A stretch of 9,616 nucleotides of DNA from an uncultured bacterium (GTDB taxonomy: Bacteria > Bacillota > Clostridia > Lachnospirales > Lachnospiraceae): assembly GCA_945871045.1 (NCBI GenBank), contig CAMBUC010000059.1:1-9616 (forward strand). The letters run 5' to 3'. Below the pieces are notes generated by a model. That model did no database searches. It saw only the letters and a list, made by a program, of their open reading frames with translations, and was not told the origin of the DNA. Position numbers and translations under genes: made by a program. Numbering within the stretch: position 1 is the stretch's first letter; each line of letters starts with the position of its first letter. Below, in pieces: positions 6,816-9,616 of the stretch.

Positions 6816-6824
6816 TGGTACAAT
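6816..6824 (+). promoter_or_regulatory. Extended -10 promoter of the cysteine-rich protein gene
   Basis: TGGTACAAT is an extended -10 element (TG, one base, then TACAAT, 5/6 to TATAAT). There is no convincing -35 at 17-18 bases upstream, which is tolerated for extended -10 promoters. It begins 7 bases after the sigF stop codon and would give a leader of about 90 bases. Confidence 0.45.
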
Positions 6825-6828
6825 GTAC

Positions 6829-6898
6829 GCGAAGGAAAACCTGCGCATAGTATCGGACGGATGCAGATGCTTGTAGGATCGACGGGCGAAAGATCCTA
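6829..6898 (+). other. Structured leader upstream of the cysteine-rich protein gene
   Basis: Two hairpins can form: GCG/CGC plus AGG/CCT around AAAA (6829-6846), and TAGGATC/GATCCTA (6874-6880 with 6892-6898) with an 11-base loop. Neither is followed by a T-run, so they are not terminators. The second hairpin ends 11 bases before the GGAGG at 6910-6914. I do not recognise a known riboswitch class. A regulatory leader is possible but unproven. Confidence 0.35.
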
Positions 6899-6922
6899 TG
6901 TTGTAGATCGGAGGATAAAGTA

Positions 6923-7195
6923 TTGGAGAAAAACAGTTATCGTTTTTTTGAAAATAAAGAATGTATGTATTACCCCTGCCATGCGGGGATGGAAGGAAAA
7001 TCATTGAACTGCCTGTTCTGCTATTGTCCCATGCATCCATATCCGGATTGTCTGGGAAAACCGGTATTCCGGGAAAATAAAAATGGGCGGATATTTAAGG
7101 ACTGCACCGGCTGCGTGTTTCCCCACGATCCGCAAAATTATGAAACCATACTTGCATTCTTAAAAGAAAAACTGTACGCAAAGCAAGAGGAGTGA
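6923..7195 (+). CDS. Cysteine-rich small-domain protein (zf-like, PF04071 type)
   Basis: This 90-residue cytoplasmic protein matches the cysteine-rich small domain family. The hallmark order is YRFFENKECMYYPCH (7-21), NCLFCYCPMHPYPDC, then KDCTGCVFPHDPQNYETI near residues 60-77. Eight cysteines and several histidines in this pattern suggest metal binding, and the family is usually described as zinc-finger-like; its biochemical role is not established. The start is a TTG at 6923, chosen because GGAGG at 6910-6914 lies 8 bases upstream and because translation from there includes the conserved YRFF segment. A later ATG would cut that segment off. It sits between sigF and the convergent dinB and ends inside the shared bidirectional terminator. 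A link to sporulation is only positional. Confidence 0.85.
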   Translation: MEKNSYRFFENKECMYYPCHAGMEGKSLNCLFCYCPMHPYPDCLGKPVFRENKNGRIFKDCTGCVFPHDPQNYETILAFLKEKLYAKQEE

Positions 7196-7226
7196 GTCTG
7201 CCGGCTCACTCCTCTCGTTTTGCTTT
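7186..7226. terminator. Shared bidirectional terminator containing both stop codons
   Basis: An 11-bp perfect stem (7186-7196 with 7205-7215, GAGGAGTGAG against CTCACTCCTC) closes an 8-base loop. T-rich sequence follows on the plus strand (CGTTTTGCTTTATTT) and A-rich sequence on the other side serves the minus strand. The TGA of the cysteine-rich gene (7193-7195) lies in the left arm and the TGA of dinB (7206-7208, minus strand) in the right arm. Confidence 0.85.
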
Positions 7227-8456
7227 ATTTAACCCTTTGGTCATGTGACTGCTCCCGTCTTCCAAAAAACGTGCGCGTTTTACGGAATCTTCGCCGTACC
7301 GGTCACGGATCTGATCAATGGCTGCATTTAACTTAGATAGTTTTTCCGGGGCAGGGCCCTTTCTTTTTATGGTAGAAAACAACTCCATCTGGCTGTAAGA
7401 ATCATCGGTGATCTTGCCGGTGGAAACCCCCAGTAAACGGATCGGCGTGTGATCCCAAAGTTGATCAAAAAGTGTGCAGGCTGTGCGATAGATGACTTCC
7501 GTGACATTGGTGGCATCTTCCAGCCCTGTTTGGTGGGAGGTAGTACGAAAGTCACAGTCTTTGATGGAAACAGTGACACTGCGGATGTATGCCTTGTCGG
7601 CGCGAAGTCTGGCGCCCACTGTTTCACATAAGGAAAGCAGGATCTTTTTGGCGCTGTCAGCATCGGTTACGTCGAATCGCAGCGTCACGGAATTTCCATA
7701 ACTTTTGGCTGCATCACTTTCACTTCGCACCGGAGACTCGTCTATGCCATTGGCAAATTCCCACATGGTTTTCCCTTGTTTTCCAAAGTGCAGCTGCAAA
7801 AGATCAGGATCCATCCGGGCGATATCTCCGATGGTGCGGATGCCAAGGCCGGATAATTTTTTCGCGGAAGAACGTCCGACCAGAAACAATTCCCCGGCCG
7901 GCAGCGGCCACATTTTTTTTGCGATCTCATTGGGAAAAAGGGTGTGTACCTTATCGGGCTTTTCAAAATCGGAGGCCATCTTGGCCAGTAGTTTGCAATT
8001 GGAAATACCGATATTCACCGTAAAATGAAGATCGTTTTGTATGCGGTCTTTTAACTGATGGGCAAGGGCGATGGGATCCCCGTAAAGACGGCCGGTGCCG
8101 CTCAGATCGCAGTAGGCTTCATCGATGCTTGCCTGTTCCACCACAGGGGCAACTTCCAGTAAGATCTGAATAAAGGCGCGTGAATTTTGGACGTATGTTT
8201 CGAATTTCGGCTGTACGATCACCAGATCCGGACATTTTTCCAAAGCGCGGGAAAGGGGTTCGCCGGTGGTGATGCCATAGGCTTTTGCCGGTGTGGATTT
8301 TGCCAGAACAATGCCGTGGCGGGTTTTCGGGTCACCGCCAACTGCGGCAGGGATTTTACGAAGATCCCGATCCATATGAAGTTGTTCCATTTCATATTTC
8401 GCCTGCCAGCTTAAAAAGGCAGAATTTACATCTACATGAAAGATCAATCGCTCCAT
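7206..8456 (-). CDS. dinB: DNA polymerase IV (Y-family, DinB type)
   Basis: This Y-family translesion DNA polymerase has 416 residues from the chosen start. The palm shows Asp9 in MERLIFHVDVNSAFLSW and the catalytic pair Asp113-Glu114 in QASIDEAYCDLSG. NIGISNCKLLAKMASDFEKPDKV and GRSSAKKLSGLGIRTIGDIA are the conserved thumb/helix-hairpin-helix segments, and the little-finger domain follows. QMELF (356-360) matches the internal beta-clamp binding motif seen as QLDLF in Bacillus YqjH. An ATG at 8466-8468 would add four residues (MVVR) but has no ribosome site. The ATG at 8454-8456 has a weak GGTGG before it and matches the family N-terminus. The NSAFLSW variant in place of the more usual DAFFASVE marks a Clostridia-type subfamily. 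A LexA-like box and a sigma-A promoter upstream suggest SOS control. It breaks the sigF-spoVA neighbourhood. Confidence 0.94.
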   Translation of the reverse strand: MERLIFHVDVNSAFLSWQAKYEMEQLHMDRDLRKIPAAVGGDPKTRHGIVLAKSTPAKAYGITTGEPLSRALEKCPDLVIVQPKFETYVQNSRAFIQILLEVAPVVEQASIDEAYCDLSGTGRLYGDPIALAHQLKDRIQNDLHFTVNIGISNCKLLAKMASDFEKPDKVHTLFPNEIAKKMWPLPAGELFLVGRSSAKKLSGLGIRTIGDIARMDPDLLQLHFGKQGKTMWEFANGIDESPVRSESDAAKSYGNSVTLRFDVTDADSAKKILLSLCETVGARLRADKAYIRSVTVSIKDCDFRTTSHQTGLEDATNVTEVIYRTACTLFDQLWDHTPIRLLGVSTGKITDDSYSQMELFSTIKRKGPAPEKLSKLNAAIDQIRDRYGEDSVKRARFLEDGSSHMTKGLNKAKREE

Positions 8457-8486
8457 CCGTACCACCATTTCTGAACAAAATTATTT

Positions 8487-8500
8487 CGAAAGTATGTTTG
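8487..8500. promoter_or_regulatory. LexA (SOS) box in front of dinB
   Basis: CGAAAGTATGTTTG agrees with the Firmicutes LexA consensus CGAACRNRYGTTYG at 13 of 14 positions (A for C at position 5). It lies about 30 bases upstream of the dinB start and 10 bases downstream of the predicted -10, over the transcription start region, a classic repression site. dinB is a typical SOS gene, which supports the call. Confidence 0.7.
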
Positions 8501-8510
8501 TGCTGCCTGT

Positions 8511-8539
8511 ATTTTACCTCATTTTTTTTTGGTTGGCAA
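8511..8539 (-). promoter_or_regulatory. Sigma-A promoter of dinB
   Basis: On the minus strand TTGCCA (8534-8539), a 17-base spacer holding a nine-A run, and TAAAAT (8511-8516) match the sigma-A consensus at 5/6 and 5/6 with ideal spacing. Transcription would begin near 8504, inside or beside the LexA box. Confidence 0.7.
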
Positions 8540-8566
8540 TGTGTGACAGATCATCTTTGATAAAAT

Positions 8567-8596
8567 GCATAAAATGGATCCGATTGACACATCTTA
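8567..8596 (+). promoter_or_regulatory. Sigma-G promoter of spoVAD
   Basis: GCATA (8567-8571), exactly 18 bases, then CATCTTA (8590-8596) matches the Bacillus subtilis sigma-G consensus GHATR-N18-CATNHTA at every defined position. It ends 32 bases before the first spoVAD ATG. spoVA genes are known sigma-G targets, which supports the reading. Confidence 0.75.
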
Positions 8597-8631
8597 CATA
8601 TAAAACAAAGTAAGAAAAAGGAAGGTGTATG

Positions 8632-9616
8632 ATGTTGCAGGAATGGAAACAATCCCAGCAGATCGGACGCGCCAGCATTCAGCCTACACAACCGGTCTAT
8701 ATTCAGAGCAGTGGAACGGTGGTAGGAAAGATGGAGGGCGAGGGACCGTTAGGTGATAAATTCGATATGATCTGTGATACCGATAAATTTGGAGAAGAGA
8801 CCTGGGAAGCGGCAGAGAGCAGGATGCAAAAAGAAGCGGTGACACTGGCTCTGGGAAAGGCATCCTTGCAGAATACGGATATCCGATACATTTTTGCAGG
8901 GGATCTGTTAGGACAGGATATCGCCAGTTGTTTTGGGCTCATGGACTATGAGATCCCGTTTTTTGGACTTTACGGCGCATGTTCTACTTTAGGAGAAGGG
9001 ATGTCCCTTGCAGCCATGTGTTTGTCAGGCGGTTTTGCAGAGCGTGTACTCGTTGTGACCTCCAGCCATTTTGCAGGGGCGGAGAAAAATTTCCGCTTTC
9101 CCGTAGAATATGCAAACCAAAGGCCATTGTCAGCCACCTGGACAGTGACCGGCAGCGGTGCATATGTGCTGGGAACAGAAAAATCCAACGTAAAGATTAC
9201 CGGAGTTACCAGTGGGAAGATCATGGATTATGGCGTGCGCGATGCACAAAATATGGGAGCCGCTATGGCGCCGGCAGCAATGGATCTCATCCGTACCCAT
9301 TTGGAGGATTTTGACAGGAAACCGGGGGATTATGACAGGATCGTGACGGGCGATCTGGGAAGCGTCGGCCGCGAGATCCTGATCAAATTATTAAAGGATG
9401 AAGGGATTGATATCGGTCACCTGCATGAGGATTGCGGCATGAAGATCTTTGACAGCGATAAGCAGGGCACTCAGGCGGGAGGAAGCGGATGCGGATGTTC
9501 AGCAGTCACACTGGCAGCCTGGTATCTGCCAAAACTCATCAGCGGCGAGTACAAACGGATCCTCTTTTTACCAACCGGAGCACTCATGTCACAGGTCAGT
9601 TTTAATGAAGGGCAGA
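8632..9616 (+). CDS. spoVAD: Stage V sporulation protein AD, 3'-truncated by window edge
   Basis: SpoVAD is the soluble, dipicolinic-acid-binding subunit of the SpoVA channel that moves Ca-DPA into the developing spore core and out at germination. It has a thiolase/ketosynthase-like fold without thiolase activity. The 328 residues in the window resemble Bacillus SpoVAD throughout: SSGTVVGKMEGEGPLGDKFD near the start, FAGDLLGQDIASCFG, FFGLYGACSTLGEGMSLAA (Cys117), TSSHFAGAEKNFRFPVEY, TVTGSGAYVLG, NMGAAMAPAAMDLI, VTGDLGSVGREI, DDCG-like EDCGMKIFD, GGSGCGCSAVTLAAWY and LFLPTGALMS. Family length is about 340, so only some 10-20 C-terminal residues are missing. Two ATGs stand in tandem (8629 and 8632). 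The GGAAGG at 8620-8625 is 3 bases from the first and 6 from the second, so I favour the second. It is the first gene after its promoter, with no spoVAC directly upstream. Confidence 0.95.
   Translation, partial: MLQEWKQSQQIGRASIQPTQPVYIQSSGTVVGKMEGEGPLGDKFDMICDTDKFGEETWEAAESRMQKEAVTLALGKASLQNTDIRYIFAGDLLGQDIASCFGLMDYEIPFFGLYGACSTLGEGMSLAAMCLSGGFAERVLVVTSSHFAGAEKNFRFPVEYANQRPLSATWTVTGSGAYVLGTEKSNVKITGVTSGKIMDYGVRDAQNMGAAMAPAAMDLIRTHLEDFDRKPGDYDRIVTGDLGSVGREILIKLLKDEGIDIGHLHEDCGMKIFDSDKQGTQAGGSGCGCSAVTLAAWYLPKLISGEYKRILFLPTGALMSQVSFNEGQ

Noticed and set aside
6829..6898. Leader hairpins considered as a terminator of sigF or as a known riboswitch
   Set aside because: No T-run follows either stem, and the conserved cores of the cobalamin and cyclic-di-GMP classes are not present.
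6450..7040. Minus-strand open frame of 196 codons across the end of sigF and the following gap
   Set aside because: It overlaps the conserved sigF region 4 and the cysteine-rich gene on the other strand; composition and content look like a shadow.
8979..9314. Out-of-frame open frame of 111 codons within spoVAD
   Set aside because: The spoVAD frame is continuous from 8632 to the window end with family motifs throughout, so this is a shadow.

Overview
The window looks like chromosomal DNA of an endospore-forming, Gram-positive Clostridia member, most likely a Lachnospiraceae-type gut anaerobe. The case rests on a complete spoIIAA-spoIIAB-sigF operon, a spoVAD gene with a sigma-G-type promoter, strong AGGAGG ribosome binding sites, short intergenic gaps closed by T-rich hairpin terminators, and a Firmicutes-type LexA box. 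Assignment to a genus is not possible from the sequence alone. No tRNA, rRNA, CRISPR array, insertion sequence or prophage gene was seen.

Layout. (1) 1-2006: the last three quarters of valyl-tRNA synthetase, cut at its 5' side by the window edge, followed by a strong terminator. (2) 2098-3486: a FapA/DUF342 beta-helix protein. (3) 3635-5162: a two-gene unit made of a 46-residue acidic protein and a zinc-ribbon, TPR-containing, single-span membrane protein. (4) 5330-6809: the forespore regulatory operon spoIIAA, spoIIAB, sigF, with overlapping or abutting reading frames. (5) 6923-7195: a small cysteine-rich protein of the zf-like (PF04071) type with a structured leader. (6) 7206-8456, minus strand: a DinB-type Y-family DNA polymerase that converges on the cysteine-rich gene and shares a terminator with it. 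(7) 8632-9616: spoVAD, running off the right edge and lacking only its last few residues.

How the parts work together. SpoIIAA, SpoIIAB and sigma-F form the anti-anti-sigma/anti-sigma/sigma switch that starts forespore gene expression. SpoVAD belongs to the dipicolinic-acid channel made later in the forespore under sigma-G, and an exact consensus sigma-G promoter lies just upstream of it. In Bacillus subtilis the spoVA operon directly follows spoIIA. Here that neighbourhood survives but is interrupted by the cysteine-rich gene and dinB. The 160-base gap between dinB and spoVAD is a compact divergent control region: a sigma-A promoter with a near-consensus LexA box points to dinB, and the sigma-G promoter points to spoVAD.

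The parts of unknown function are the 46-residue protein, its TPR/zinc-ribbon partner, the cysteine-rich protein and the FapA-like protein. The main oddity inside a known gene is a cluster of non-consensus residues at and just after the KMSKS loop of the valyl-tRNA synthetase.
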